NCBI RefSeq assembly: GCF_001015055.1
Contig: NZ_BBWZ01000018.1
Location: forward strand, 1-64,000
Source: Aneurinibacillus tyrosinisolvens
GTDB taxonomy: Bacteria > Bacillota > Bacilli > Aneurinibacillales > Aneurinibacillaceae
Direction of reading: 5' to 3'
DNA length: 64,000 nt
The notes under the pieces were generated by a model. The model was not told where the DNA came from. It did no database searches and saw only the letters and a program-made list of their open reading frames with translations. This document shows positions 9,595 to 17,837 of this stretch, piece after piece. Position numbers and translations under genes: made by a program. Within the stretch, counting starts at the first letter, position 1. Every line of letters begins with the position of its first letter.

Positions 9595-9963
9595 TTAGTC
9601 AATTAATTTCCAGGCATATCCGCTTGCATCCGGTTCGCTAATTTCGGCCTCGGTTTTCTCCTTCACGGAAGGGGCTGTTCCGTACTCCTTCTCCGTCTTC
9701 AGGCTGGAGCTCGCTCCCTCGCTGAGCCGCAGAAACGCGCCGTCCCAGATGCCCGCACTCTCCAGGGATTGGTGTTTTTCGAGCCGGAACCAGTGCGTCT
9801 GGTCAAAAGAATATTCAATGTCATGAATTCCGCCTGCCCAATCATATTCATGGCCAAGCCATTCATTCAGGGCAATAATCAGCTTCTCTCCTTCAACCTG
9901 ATTGGGGAGGCGCAAGTCTCTTTCCCGGCGGTTATGTATGAACGTAATAACGACTTCTTCCAC
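9595..9963 (-). CDS. YukD/EsaB-like ubiquitin-fold protein
   Basis: 122 residues. The first ~85 match the small ubiquitin-like YukD/EsaB pattern: an initial beta strand (VVITFIHNRRERDLRLP), a helix with LIIALNEWL, and a terminal strand (GAFLRLSEG). A ~35-residue acidic tail not usual in YukD follows. EsaB/YukD are cytoplasmic T7SS components needed for substrate production or secretion. The GTG start has GGGAGGGG upstream. It sits between the phosphatase and ATPase genes, 25 bp before the preferred ATPase start. Assignment rests on fold-like pattern and position, so it is moderately strong. Confidence 0.75.
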   Translation of the reverse strand: MEEVVITFIHNRRERDLRLPNQVEGEKLIIALNEWLGHEYDWAGGIHDIEYSFDQTHWFRLEKHQSLESAGIWDGAFLRLSEGASSSLKTEKEYGTAPSVKEKTEAEISEPDASGYAWKLID

Positions 9964-9982
9964 ATTTTCCCCTCCCTTAGCC

Positions 9983-10783
9983 TTACCAGGCGATATCTAA
10001 AAAGGAAATATCATCGCTTGTTGGTGAGCGGAAGCTCTTCACCATCTCCTGCTGCAGCCAGGCGGTTGACGGCATTGCCTTCAGGGAATCAATTCCGGTG
10101 AAGCCATCCGAATAAATAACCAGGCGATCAATGGTCTGCGCGAAATCAACTAATCCGGCTGTATGTATGTTTCCATTCACAATGCCGCGCTTTGTCGACC
10201 ATCGCTCATGCGAGTGTGCCTGCTCCTGGAAGTGCCCGGAAACTTCCCGCTGCCCGCTCCATGCCCGGATGCGCAAATCACCCGACCACCCCAGAAAAAG
10301 GTTGGCCTCGTTCGACCAGTCGTTCAGAATGTCTACCCTTCCGCATACGAACATCGCTTCGCTGCCGCCTGTCCTTTTTTCCTCCAGGACGTCCCGTACA
10401 AGTGGAGGGATCGATGCGGGCAGCGGGTGTTTTTCCACTATTCCCGTCGCTTCATCGACCAACTGCTCCAAATATGCATTCAGCGCATCAGCCATGGCTC
10501 CTTTTTCCCGGACTTCTTCGACTGAGAATGAATGCAGCCAATCGAGCAGCCTTACGGATAGGAATTGGGCTGCAATATCTCCGCAGAACGATAAGCTGAC
10601 CCCGTCACAAAGCACGAAAGTGAACGTCCGATCCTCAATGCGGAAAGCAAGGGAATCCTGCCCGGCGTCATCCACCTCCCGCGTCTCCCCAGCGCGGGCG
10701 TACCCGTATCGGAAGAAAAACGGATCCTGATGCGCATATGTAATCGGTGTTTCCATTCTTTGATCGCTTGTAAAAGAAAACAT
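9983..10783 (-). CDS. PP2C-family protein phosphatase
   Basis: 266 residues with the PP2C metal-site order: GQDSLAF near the start, FVLCDGVSLSFCGD (motif with the key Asp), YSDGFTGID, and DDISFLDIAW at the C-terminus. PP2C enzymes remove phosphate from Ser/Thr with Mn/Mg. The cognate kinase is probably the kinase-TM-TPR protein encoded in the same operon. Start ATG has GAGAGGTG upstream. The usual DGMGG is replaced by DGVSL, so metal binding may be altered; family call is good, activity less certain. With the VWA protein upstream this recalls the TerY-phosphorylation triad (VWA, PP2C, kinase). Confidence 0.85.
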   Translation of the reverse strand: MFSFTSDQRMETPITYAHQDPFFFRYGYARAGETREVDDAGQDSLAFRIEDRTFTFVLCDGVSLSFCGDIAAQFLSVRLLDWLHSFSVEEVREKGAMADALNAYLEQLVDEATGIVEKHPLPASIPPLVRDVLEEKRTGGSEAMFVCGRVDILNDWSNEANLFLGWSGDLRIRAWSGQREVSGHFQEQAHSHERWSTKRGIVNGNIHTAGLVDFAQTIDRLVIYSDGFTGIDSLKAMPSTAWLQQEMVKSFRSPTSDDISFLDIAW

Positions 10784-10800
10784 GTCACACCTCTCTTTAC

Positions 10801-11565
10801 TTATCGGACCGGTGTTGCCGCCGACATCTGGAAGCCGAGCGATACGATATCCGCATTCGTGCCCGGAAGCATCATCAGCGCACCTGGCTCAATTCTATAT
10901 CCCGTTTCCACCATCATCTCCCGGTAGCTCTCCGGCAGCGGGCTGGAAAGACGCTTCAGTTTATCGCCGTACTCTTCATTCAGCTCTGTCTCCGGCATAA
11001 TGCCCGGCCACTTCCTGGAATTCTCAATCGGGGCCGCCAGAATTTCATCTGAGATAAAAATGTTCTCAACCAGCACGTTTCCATCCGGCACCTTCATATT
11101 CATCATTCGTTTTACGATCGGCTCAGGGTCCTCTCCTGTAAACGCGCCATCCGTCATATGACAGATGACGGGAGCCGGGCAATTCTTAAGAGCCGGCAGT
11201 TCTTTTTGCAGGATTTTTTCCGCTGCAGCGAACGCTTTCGCCGTATTTGTTAGCCGCTGGGTCTGGATGTTTTCCAGAGGCCGCATGCGCGCCACCTCAT
11301 CAATTCCTTTCACGCCTCCGAGAACGTCGAACACATTATCGCTGTAAGCAAGGATGGACATTTTATAGCGGGGGCTTAGCCTGCTCCCTTTCGTTGAGCG
11401 GAAGACCATCTGCCGGATAGCGGAGCTCAGGGCCGTAGTGACGACGTCCATTCTCCGTTTCTGTTCTCCGCCAGCATCCATGAGTTGATTCATGGATGCG
11501 CTAATGTCGAGTAAATAAATGATGTAGGCGGGGGTTTGCTGTGTTGCTTGAATTCGGTACTCCAT
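10801..11565 (-). CDS. VWA-domain protein (TerY-like)
   Basis: 254 residues forming a von Willebrand factor A domain with an intact MIDAS motif, DISAS (YLLDISASMNQL near residue 20), and a downstream MTDGAF segment carrying the third metal-site Asp. No signal peptide or TM segment, so it is predicted to be cytoplasmic. VWA domains bind protein partners through a metal ion. In TerY-P systems this module is encoded with a PP2C phosphatase and a Ser/Thr kinase, exactly the set in this operon. It is the first gene of the minus-strand T7SS operon; AGGAG lies nine bases before the ATG. Confidence 0.85.
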   Translation of the reverse strand: MEYRIQATQQTPAYIIYLLDISASMNQLMDAGGEQKRRMDVVTTALSSAIRQMVFRSTKGSRLSPRYKMSILAYSDNVFDVLGGVKGIDEVARMRPLENIQTQRLTNTAKAFAAAEKILQKELPALKNCPAPVICHMTDGAFTGEDPEPIVKRMMNMKVPDGNVLVENIFISDEILAAPIENSRKWPGIMPETELNEEYGDKLKRLSSPLPESYREMMVETGYRIEPGALMMLPGTNADIVSLGFQMSAATPVR

Positions 11566-11873
11566 ACGACATAGCTCCTATTTATCGATTCATATTTTTA
11601 AAAAACTAACACTATCAAAATACATGAAAAACCAGTACGGTATCTTATTTCCATTTTAATATAAATCCTTAAAAAAGGGATATAGATCCAAACACATGAG
11701 AAGAAAGCGGGACAAATGACGCATGGTGTTTATTGCCATTTGTAGAGATATGGAAATAAGGGTGAATGATGTAAATGGTTCTCATTACCTTGCTATAATA
11801 GTAAGTTTTTACCTTAAATATGGTTAATTTTTACTTTACTATAGAATCATTGGATAAAATTGGAGGGGGTTCG
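11566..11873. promoter_or_regulatory. divergent promoter region of T7SS operon and toxin cassette
   Basis: AT-rich 308-bp region between the VWA gene (minus) and the YwqH-like gene (plus). On the plus strand an extended -10 element, TGCTATAAT (11791-11799), lies about 75 bp before the chosen start at 11874. No good -35 is needed for an extended -10. The minus strand has several AT-rich -10-like hexamers and I could not choose one. Shared control of secretion machine and toxin is therefore possible but not shown. Confidence 0.55.
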
Positions 11874-12242
11874 ATGTTCGATTTTCGGCTGGCTTCGGCC
11901 ATTCAAATGCAAATGAATGCTATTGATACCGACATAGAAAAGATAAACCGGATTTGTGAGCGCCTGGCAGGGTACCACAAAGAAGCTTACACCATCTCCG
12001 AAAATGTAAAGACGGACATTTCAGCGGGAACAAACGAAGAACAATGGTCCGGCAAGCAGCAGCAGAAGTTCCAGGAAACCTTTACGCAGGTCACGAAAGA
12101 CTTCACTCTATTTCAAGATACCATCCGTCGTCAAACCTCTTCCTTACAGGAATGGATTGCATATCTTCAGGAAGAAAGAGCCCGGCTCGCTGCCCTGCTG
12201 GAGCAGCTTAAGGAGGATCTTAGAAAACAAAACAATAAGTGA
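11874..12242 (+). CDS. YwqH/DUF5082-like WXG-type partner protein
   Basis: 122 residues, helical throughout, with an NEEQWSGKQQQKF segment near the middle that serves as the W-x-G turn. This matches YwqH-like small proteins encoded directly before LXG-type toxins in Bacillus, which act as helical chaperone or co-secretion partners. I chose the ATG at 11874 (GGAGGGGG four bases upstream) over a longer in-frame extension with no ribosome site. It ends 14 bp before the toxin start. The second partner, YwqI, is not present. Family placement is by pattern and context. Confidence 0.7.
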   Translation: MFDFRLASAIQMQMNAIDTDIEKINRICERLAGYHKEAYTISENVKTDISAGTNEEQWSGKQQQKFQETFTQVTKDFTLFQDTIRRQTSSLQEWIAYLQEERARLAALLEQLKEDLRKQNNK

Positions 12243-12256
12243 AAGGCGGAGATTTC

Positions 12257-13420
12257 GTGACATTTAAAGTGGAACCCGATAAACTTTTCCTTCTATCCAA
12301 ACAGCTCCTCTCTCACCTCGTTCGGGCAAGGCGATTACAATCCGATTTACAGCGGGAGCGGGAAGAGATTAATAGTGTTTTATACGGATCGCAATTCAGG
12401 CCGCCGTTTGAAGGAGAAATCCGGGCAAACAGTGACAATATCGAAACGATGTGCCAGGCAATCATTGAATATTTAGAGTGCCAGGGTGCCTGGCTGTCCT
12501 ATTTTGCCGGTATGGCTGCGGATGCCGATAATGCCCCGCTTTCATTCGAACAGGCTGAAAAAATTCTTGCAAAGTATGATGAACGTTTTGTTGTGATGAC
12601 AAGATTAGACGGACCAAGAATGCTGGCTGAGGATCCGAATAATACAAATATCCCCTTCACGAGCCCAATGGGGTTACAGGCACAGCAGGAAAAAAAGCAG
12701 GAATACGACCGGGCCATGATAAATACATACAAAGAGCTTCTGGGGATAAATACGTTTACCCGTCTGACCACCGGAACAGAACCATTGACCGGGGAGAAGC
12801 TTGGATCCGGGGATTATGCATTGGAGGCAGGACTTACTGCACTTTCGCTACTTCCGCTCATTGGTGGTCTGGTAAGAACAGAAGTAAAGGAAGCAAAGCT
12901 AGCGAAAGTTATTGATAAGACGCGTGGTGAGTTATTACGAGAAAAGTATGGTAGACTAACTTCAGTTGAGTTCAATCAACGTATTAATTTGCGAGGAGCA
13001 GTTGCTGAAGAATATAATCGCCTCAAAGCCGCAGGGTTAAGTAAAAAAGAAATGGGCCCGGCTCTTGCAGGTGTACTTGATACTAAGACCGGTAAATATT
13101 ACTTCGGTATAAATGCAAAAGGGCCTGATGTTCCTAGAAACCTGTCTACTGAAATTGCAACTAGACTTGCTGAGATGCCGAGTGATATTAGAGATGGATA
13201 TATTAAGACCAAAGCGCCTGGGTCGCATGCTGAAATTTATGCCCTAAACGATGCCTTCTTAGCCCGACCAGGGGCAGATCCATCTGATTTTATGCTGCAT
13301 GTTATTAATGCAGGTGGTAAAACTCCAACGAGAGGTATGCCTATACCTCGTTGTCCTCATTGTGAATACCTCACTAATGACGTTAACTATTTCCCGGAGG
13401 TTCTTAAATATGGAAAGTAA
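12257..13420 (+). CDS. T7SS polymorphic toxin with YwqJ-type deaminase domain
   Basis: About 387 residues. The N-terminal ~140 form a helical LXG-like secretion region. Then comes a pre-toxin TG segment (TGTEPLTGEKLGSGDYALEAG). The C-terminal deaminase domain has the zinc motif HAE (His324, Glu326) and CPHC (Cys366, Cys369). YwqJ-like deaminases are predicted to act on nucleic acids or nucleotides. The GTG at 12257, with AAGGCGGAG upstream, beats the GTG at 12239. From about 12,900 onward the base composition becomes AT-richer than the N-terminal part, as expected for exchangeable toxin tips. The immunity gene overlaps its last codons. Confidence 0.85.
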   Translation: MTFKVEPDKLFLLSKQLLSHLVRARRLQSDLQREREEINSVLYGSQFRPPFEGEIRANSDNIETMCQAIIEYLECQGAWLSYFAGMAADADNAPLSFEQAEKILAKYDERFVVMTRLDGPRMLAEDPNNTNIPFTSPMGLQAQQEKKQEYDRAMINTYKELLGINTFTRLTTGTEPLTGEKLGSGDYALEAGLTALSLLPLIGGLVRTEVKEAKLAKVIDKTRGELLREKYGRLTSVEFNQRINLRGAVAEEYNRLKAAGLSKKEMGPALAGVLDTKTGKYYFGINAKGPDVPRNLSTEIATRLAEMPSDIRDGYIKTKAPGSHAEIYALNDAFLARPGADPSDFMLHVINAGGKTPTRGMPIPRCPHCEYLTNDVNYFPEVLKYGK

Positions 13421-13835
13421 AAATCACGTAAGGGTCGATGAAGAATTATTGGAATTTGATGATGATCTTCGCTGCTATAATGATAGCCCATTTTCCGGTA
13501 TAGGATATGAAAATTATCCGAATGGGAATTTAAAAACTGAAACCCTTTATAAAGACGGATTTCAACATGGTTTAAGCAGAGAATGGTATCCAACAGGTGA
13601 AATAAAGAGTGAATTTTTTTGGAAGAAAGGCTCGCGGTACTCCAAGCGTCAAGAGTGGCACCGTAATAGCAATATCAAATCGATTGCTAACTACGAGTGG
13701 GGAATAGAGCTTGATAACAAAGAATGGGATGAAAATGGAAACTTAATAAAAAGTGAAATTATCGATCCTAACTCACCCAATTATTTTTTACTTTTGAAGT
13801 ATAGAGAAATTAATCATGAGAACAAAAATGATTAA
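13410..13835 (+). CDS. YwqK-like immunity protein (MORN-type repeats)
   Basis: 141 residues built from YPNGNLKTETLYKDG-like repeats (GxLKxExxYKxGxxxGxxxxWYxxGxIKSE), the toxin-antitoxin MORN/YwqK pattern. YwqK neutralises the adjacent YwqJ toxin in B. subtilis. The ATG at 13410 has CGGAGG ten bases upstream and overlaps the toxin stop by 11 bp, giving coupled translation. Composition is AT-rich like the toxin tip, so toxin domain and immunity gene probably moved together. Longer upstream in-frame starts lie inside the toxin gene and were rejected. Confidence 0.85.
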   Translation: MESKNHVRVDEELLEFDDDLRCYNDSPFSGIGYENYPNGNLKTETLYKDGFQHGLSREWYPTGEIKSEFFWKKGSRYSKRQEWHRNSNIKSIANYEWGIELDNKEWDENGNLIKSEIIDPNSPNYFLLLKYREINHENKND

Positions 13836-13860
13836 CAAACAATCAAGATGAATTACTATG

Positions 13861-14535
13861 TTACCTACTAGAAATTGTCTTTCGAACAAGCTGATCAGCC
13901 TTACGGGTTGTCTCAGGTAAACGATACGATGGAGATAATTTAAGAATCCAATGACGGGCTAATTCTAAAGAGATACGATGACCAATGGATATATAAACGG
14001 GTTTTACCCTGTCTTGCGTTCGAAGAACCATTCCAATAGTTTCACCCTGGTCCAAGAGGAATGAGAAATCGCCTCTCTTTTCTCCAGGAGCATCAGCCTC
14101 ACCAATTAATTTTGTTTTTCCACAACCGATTGTAGGAACATCAAACAGCACACCTAAATGACAGGCTAGCCCAAAGCGTCTTGGATGAGCAAGACCTTGT
14201 CCGTCACATACGATTAAATCGGGCGTTGTTTTTAGCGCTTCTAATGCTTTAGTAATAGGCGGGAGTTCTCTAAAGGAAAATAAACCTGGAATATACGGAA
14301 AATGTACGACATCTTTTACCACAGTGTTTTCAATTTCCTGAAGTGAGTTGGCTTCTAAAACAGCAACTCCGGCAACAAGGACATTGTTTTTTTCATCGTA
14401 CGCAACATCAACACCAGCGACATATTTGATTTCGTTGAATTTATCTTGTGTTATCACTTTGTTGGAGAGTGCTGATTGAAGTTTTAGAGCTTCATGTTCG
14501 TTAATAGTCCAATCATGAGATATTTTGATTTTCAA
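13861..14535 (-). CDS. nfi: endonuclease V (deoxyinosine 3' endonuclease)
   Basis: 224 residues, typical length. It shows the endonuclease V signature: GVDVAY (catalytic Asp), PYIPGLFSFRE (PYxP wedge motif), DGQGLAHPRRFGLACHLG, and IGCGKTKL. The enzyme nicks DNA at deoxyinosine formed by adenine deamination. In B. subtilis nfi (ywqL) directly follows ywqHIJK; here it is convergent, with 25 bp between the ends. Repair of deaminated bases next to a deaminase toxin is suggestive, but functional linkage is inference. AT-richer than the oriC core genes. Confidence 0.95.
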   Translation of the reverse strand: MKIKISHDWTINEHEALKLQSALSNKVITQDKFNEIKYVAGVDVAYDEKNNVLVAGVAVLEANSLQEIENTVVKDVVHFPYIPGLFSFRELPPITKALEALKTTPDLIVCDGQGLAHPRRFGLACHLGVLFDVPTIGCGKTKLIGEADAPGEKRGDFSFLLDQGETIGMVLRTQDRVKPVYISIGHRISLELARHWILKLSPSYRLPETTRKADQLVRKTISSR

Positions 14536-14883
14536 GCCTTATCCCCCAAATATTATTATATGATTATTATATCGGATGATTTTATTATAAATTATTTTTC
14601 GGGGACTTCCCAGTTAACGGAGTTGTTAAAGAATTAATTTGCTCACATATAACCTTGATGGAGTGTTCAAAACTCAATCGAGGTTTTTTAATCCCTCCGT
14701 TTTCTTACTCCCCTACATTTAGACTGTCTTAAAAATTAAAATTCGCGTTAAAATACATATTTGAACAATCCGTAATGGACTTGTGACATATTCGTCAAGC
14801 ATCATACTAGTGGAGGTGATCAAGCGGATAGCCAATGTACTGAATTATTCAAAAAATTTTCGAATAAGTAGAGGGTGATATAC
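14536..14883. other. intergenic region with terminator and leader
   Basis: 348 bp with no gene. It contains the strong hairpin listed separately (14651-14689), whose plus-strand poly-U has no obvious upstream gene closer than the YwqK-like immunity gene. The AGAGGGTGAT ribosome site of the Syd-like gene is at its right end. The hairpin may mark the end of a lost immunity gene. Confidence 0.5.
14651..14689 (+). terminator. Rho-independent terminator
   Basis: AACCT and AGGTT close a stem that continues through GAT/ATC and GAGT/ACTC, around a seven-base loop, and is followed by six T. It is a strong plus-strand terminator. The nearest upstream plus-strand gene ends more than 800 bp away, with nfi in between on the other strand. 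Confidence 0.75.
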
Positions 14884-15420
14884 TTGTCTATAAAGGAATC
14901 GATGAGCCAATATTTTAAATTAAGGAAAGAATTCGCAGATGGCGGTTTAGATTTCTTATTCAAAACACCTGTTAATGAAGATGCTGGTTCACTAATTTAT
15001 GTAGGAGAAATTGACGAAGAGGATTATATTACGTGGAAACCAGTTGAAAAGAATACTATACATGATTTTACACAATTGGAAGAAAAATTAGGTGTTAATT
15101 TCCATTCATCCATTATTGAATATTTTAATTCATATTAGTTTGCTGATTTAGATGGATTTTTTCAAGACCACTATATCAAATTAGAAGCAGTCTTACCCCA
15201 TGTAGAACTCGATTCATTTAGAAGTACTTTAGAAGGTTACAAGAGTAATCATAACAATAGACTTAAAAATATTCCCTTAGGAATTGAAGGTAACGGACTG
15301 TTAGTTGTAATTGACAATGAAGATGGTAAGGTTAAGCTAGAGGATTACGAAAGAAGTTCATACGAAATCATTTCAGAAAGTCTTGAGGAATTAATTTCTA
15401 CGTTAAGGTTAAAAAGATAG
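14884..15420 (+). pseudogene. Syd/SUKH-family immunity-like gene interrupted by in-frame amber codon
   Basis: Translation from the TTG at 14884 (AGAGGGTGAT five bases upstream) gives a 178-codon frame with one TAG at codon 85 (15136-15138). The frame continues undisturbed to a second TAG at 15418-15420. The two halves together match the SecY-interacting protein Syd pattern: an N-terminal I/V-rich half with TWKP, IIEYFNSY, then (stop) FADLDGFF, then a region with an RLKN-type turn. In Syd relatives an aromatic residue normally stands at the interrupted position, so TGG to TAG is the simplest reading. Syd belongs to the SUKH superfamily, common immunity proteins of polymorphic toxins. It could be an orphan immunity relic of the adjacent T7SS cassette. 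Readthrough or suppression is possible but unsupported. Confidence 0.7.
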
Positions 15421-15441
15421 CTATTATTAAGGAACATGAAA

Positions 15442-15470
15442 GCCAGAAGGCCTATCACGCACCTTCTGGC
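15442..15470 (-). terminator. hairpin, probable bidirectional terminator
   Basis: Perfect 9-bp stem GCCAGAAGG / CCTTCTGGC with an 11-base loop. It lies between the Syd-like gene (plus) and the aminotransferase (minus), which converge here. The minus-strand side is followed by TTTCATGTT, a weak U-tract. Confidence 0.6.
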
Positions 15471-15513
15471 ATATTATCGGTTATACCGTTCAGGCGGTTA
15501 GCAGTGTAAGCAT

Positions 15514-17016
15514 TCAATCCAGCCCAAAACGCTCTTCTATATCTGCCCTTTCATCATTCACATGATAGAAATCATTCGTTTTACTGTCATACCAGTACTC
15601 TTTCTTCCATTCCTCAATATTTTCCACGAGAAGCTTCATCGCTCGAATGAATTCGTACACTTCCCGGTTTACCATCGTCGGGTGAACAGAAAACCGAACC
15701 CAACCCGGCTTAGAGGATAAATCATCGCCCAGAACCTCGCTCATAATCTTCTTCGATTCCATGGGGTCAATATCGAACAGGTAATGGCCGTACGTGCCCG
15801 CACAGGAGCATCCTCCCCGTACCTGGAACCCAAACCTGTCATTCAGCAGCTTTGCAATCAAATTATAATGAATCCCCTCTACAGAAAAAGAAAAAATACC
15901 GAGCCTCTCCGTAATATGTCCATCCAGTATAAGCAGCCCAGGGACTTCCCTCATGCCGGAAAACAGAAGGTCCACCAGCTCTTTTTCCCGGCGCAGGATG
16001 TTTCCTGTCCCCATCCGCTCTTTAAGCTTAATCGCAAGAGCCGTTTTGATCCCCTGCAGGATGCCCGGTGTGCCGCCGTCTTCCCGCTCCTCAATATTAG
16101 GGATATATTTGTGATCCCCCCACGGATTCGTCCAAAGGACAGTTCCTCCTCCGGGTTTATCGGGCGTACTGTTTGCATAAAGCCTCGAATCAAAAATAAG
16201 CACACCGCTTGACCCCGGCCCACCTAGAAATTTGTGGGGGGAGAACAAAATGCCGTCCAGCTTCTCAAGTGCAGACGCCGGGTGCATGTTTATATCTGCA
16301 TAAGGAGCCGATGCTGAGAAATCAACAAAGCAAATCCCCCCGTGTTCATGCATCTTTCTTGCCAGCTGATAATAGGGCGTTTGAACCCCCGTTACATTTG
16401 AGCAGGCCGTGAACGAACCGATTTTAAACTTTCGGTTTTGATAGTTTTTAAGCTGCCGTTCCAGTTGCTCCGAACTGACTGTGCCGTCTGTATCCGGCTC
16501 AAGAACGACGACTTCCCCTATCGTCTCAAGCCAGGACGTATGGTTGGAGTGATGCTCCATGTGCGTAATGAAAATAACAGGGCGATCCTCGGGAGAAATA
16601 TCTATCTTGTCTTTAAACGATTCCGGCAGACGCAGGCCAAGTATGCGCTGTAATTTATTAACGACAGACGTCATGCCAAAGCCGTCCATAATGAGCACGT
16701 CATGCTTACTGGCATTTACATGCCTTTTAATAATGCTGCACGCCTGCTTATATGCATAAGTCATCGCAGTGCTCGTCACATTTGACTCCGTGTGTGTATT
16801 GGCAAAAAACGACCCGATTTGGTGGCTCAGCTTTGCTTCGATGGGGCGGTACAAGCGCCCGCTCGCCGTCCAATCCGCATAAATAATGCGCTTTCTGCCA
16901 TAGGGAGAATCGAAATACTGGTTAATCCCGATAATTTTTTTTCGAAACGGAAGAAAATACGTTTCCATGTCTCCGAGATATTGGTATGTCTCATCTCCTA
17001 TCCAGGCTGTAAGCAA
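15514..17016 (-). CDS. class V aminotransferase / cysteine-desulfurase-like PLP protein
   Basis: 500 residues, longer than a SufS-type desulfurase (~410). It has the fold-type I PLP pattern: THMEHHSN near residue 155, the DFSASAP segment with the PLP Asp, and SPHKFLGGPG with the Schiff-base Lys (~260). GGCSCAGTYGHY near 400 resembles the loop bearing the desulfurase active Cys. It is not placed with suf or isc genes, so the substrate is unknown. TTG start with GGGGGAGC upstream. A monocistronic unit. It could be a sulfur-transfer enzyme or another class V transferase; I cannot decide. Confidence 0.8.
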   Translation of the reverse strand: MLTAWIGDETYQYLGDMETYFLPFRKKIIGINQYFDSPYGRKRIIYADWTASGRLYRPIEAKLSHQIGSFFANTHTESNVTSTAMTYAYKQACSIIKRHVNASKHDVLIMDGFGMTSVVNKLQRILGLRLPESFKDKIDISPEDRPVIFITHMEHHSNHTSWLETIGEVVVLEPDTDGTVSSEQLERQLKNYQNRKFKIGSFTACSNVTGVQTPYYQLARKMHEHGGICFVDFSASAPYADINMHPASALEKLDGILFSPHKFLGGPGSSGVLIFDSRLYANSTPDKPGGGTVLWTNPWGDHKYIPNIEEREDGGTPGILQGIKTALAIKLKERMGTGNILRREKELVDLLFSGMREVPGLLILDGHITERLGIFSFSVEGIHYNLIAKLLNDRFGFQVRGGCSCAGTYGHYLFDIDPMESKKIMSEVLGDDLSSKPGWVRFSVHPTMVNREVYEFIRAMKLLVENIEEWKKEYWYDSKTNDFYHVNDERADIEERFGLD

Positions 17017-17166
17017 TGTAAGCTCCCCCTTTTATTCCGTGCGCTTACTCTTAGCATATGATTCCGGCCGGGCAGGGGTTAACCGAATCTTTTTGCCTTT
17101 ATCAAATTGCCCCTGCCCGGAATAGGCTGGAATAAATAAATGAAACCGGAAAGGAATCGGTACACC

Positions 17167-17787
17167 ATGAGTCCATTTCAGCTTCCCGTCTCGATACAAT
17201 CTTTAACCATTACGGCTCCGAATATGATGGTTTATTATCCGCGTGTGGAAGAGGTGAAAAACAAGCTTGCCCAGCAAAAAATCAACGACACGATTGTTCA
17301 CCGGGTTTATGGGTTAATACAGGAACAGGGTTATTATAAAAATCCCGCAAATACGCAGGTAACAGGACAGTATGAGATTAAATCGAATGAGCGGGGGATC
17401 TTAAGCCTGACGCTAAGCAACTATACTTATATCACACATCATGCGCACGGAATGACGCTCTTACCATCGCTGACATTCGATATTCAAACAGCCAGATTGT
17501 ATCCATTAAGGGATTTATTTAAACCTGGCAGTGATTATGCAGGAAGGCTGTCGGCTATTATTGGTGCACAGATTAAAAGGCGGAACATCTCTCTATTAGA
17601 ACCATTCAAAGGGATACGCCCGGATCAGGATTTCTATATTGCAGATAAAGCGCTCATTGTTTACTTTAAGCTTTACGAAATTACCCCTTATTATTACGGT
17701 TTCCCGATGTTCCCTATCTCCGTTTACGAACTGGAAGATATCATAGATGAGAACGGGCCACTCGGAAAAATGCTTCCTAGTGAATAA
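17167..17787 (+). CDS. DUF3298/DUF4163-type protein (PdaC/RsiV-like domain)
   Basis: About 206 residues. The pattern YPRVEEVKNKLAQQKIN, GQYEIKSNERGILSLTLSNYTY, HGMTLLPSLTFDIQTARLYPLRDLF and the terminal PISVYELEDI match the tandem DUF4163/DUF3298 fold. That fold is found in RsiV anti-sigma factors and PdaC. No signal peptide or TM helix is visible, so unlike RsiV it would be cytoplasmic or non-classically located. ATG at 17167 has AAAGGAA about ten bases upstream; an in-frame ATG at 17140 lacks a site. Function unknown. Confidence 0.75.
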   Translation: MSPFQLPVSIQSLTITAPNMMVYYPRVEEVKNKLAQQKINDTIVHRVYGLIQEQGYYKNPANTQVTGQYEIKSNERGILSLTLSNYTYITHHAHGMTLLPSLTFDIQTARLYPLRDLFKPGSDYAGRLSAIIGAQIKRRNISLLEPFKGIRPDQDFYIADKALIVYFKLYEITPYYYGFPMFPISVYELEDIIDENGPLGKMLPSE

Positions 17788-17837
17788 AAAAAAGCCCCTA
17801 TGCAGCAGAAGCCGCACAGAGACTTTAACGTAAGCAA

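Noticed and set aside
11820..11873. Longer start of the YwqH-like protein
   Set aside because: No ribosome site; the extension does not resemble the family, and ATG 11874 has GGAGGGGG.
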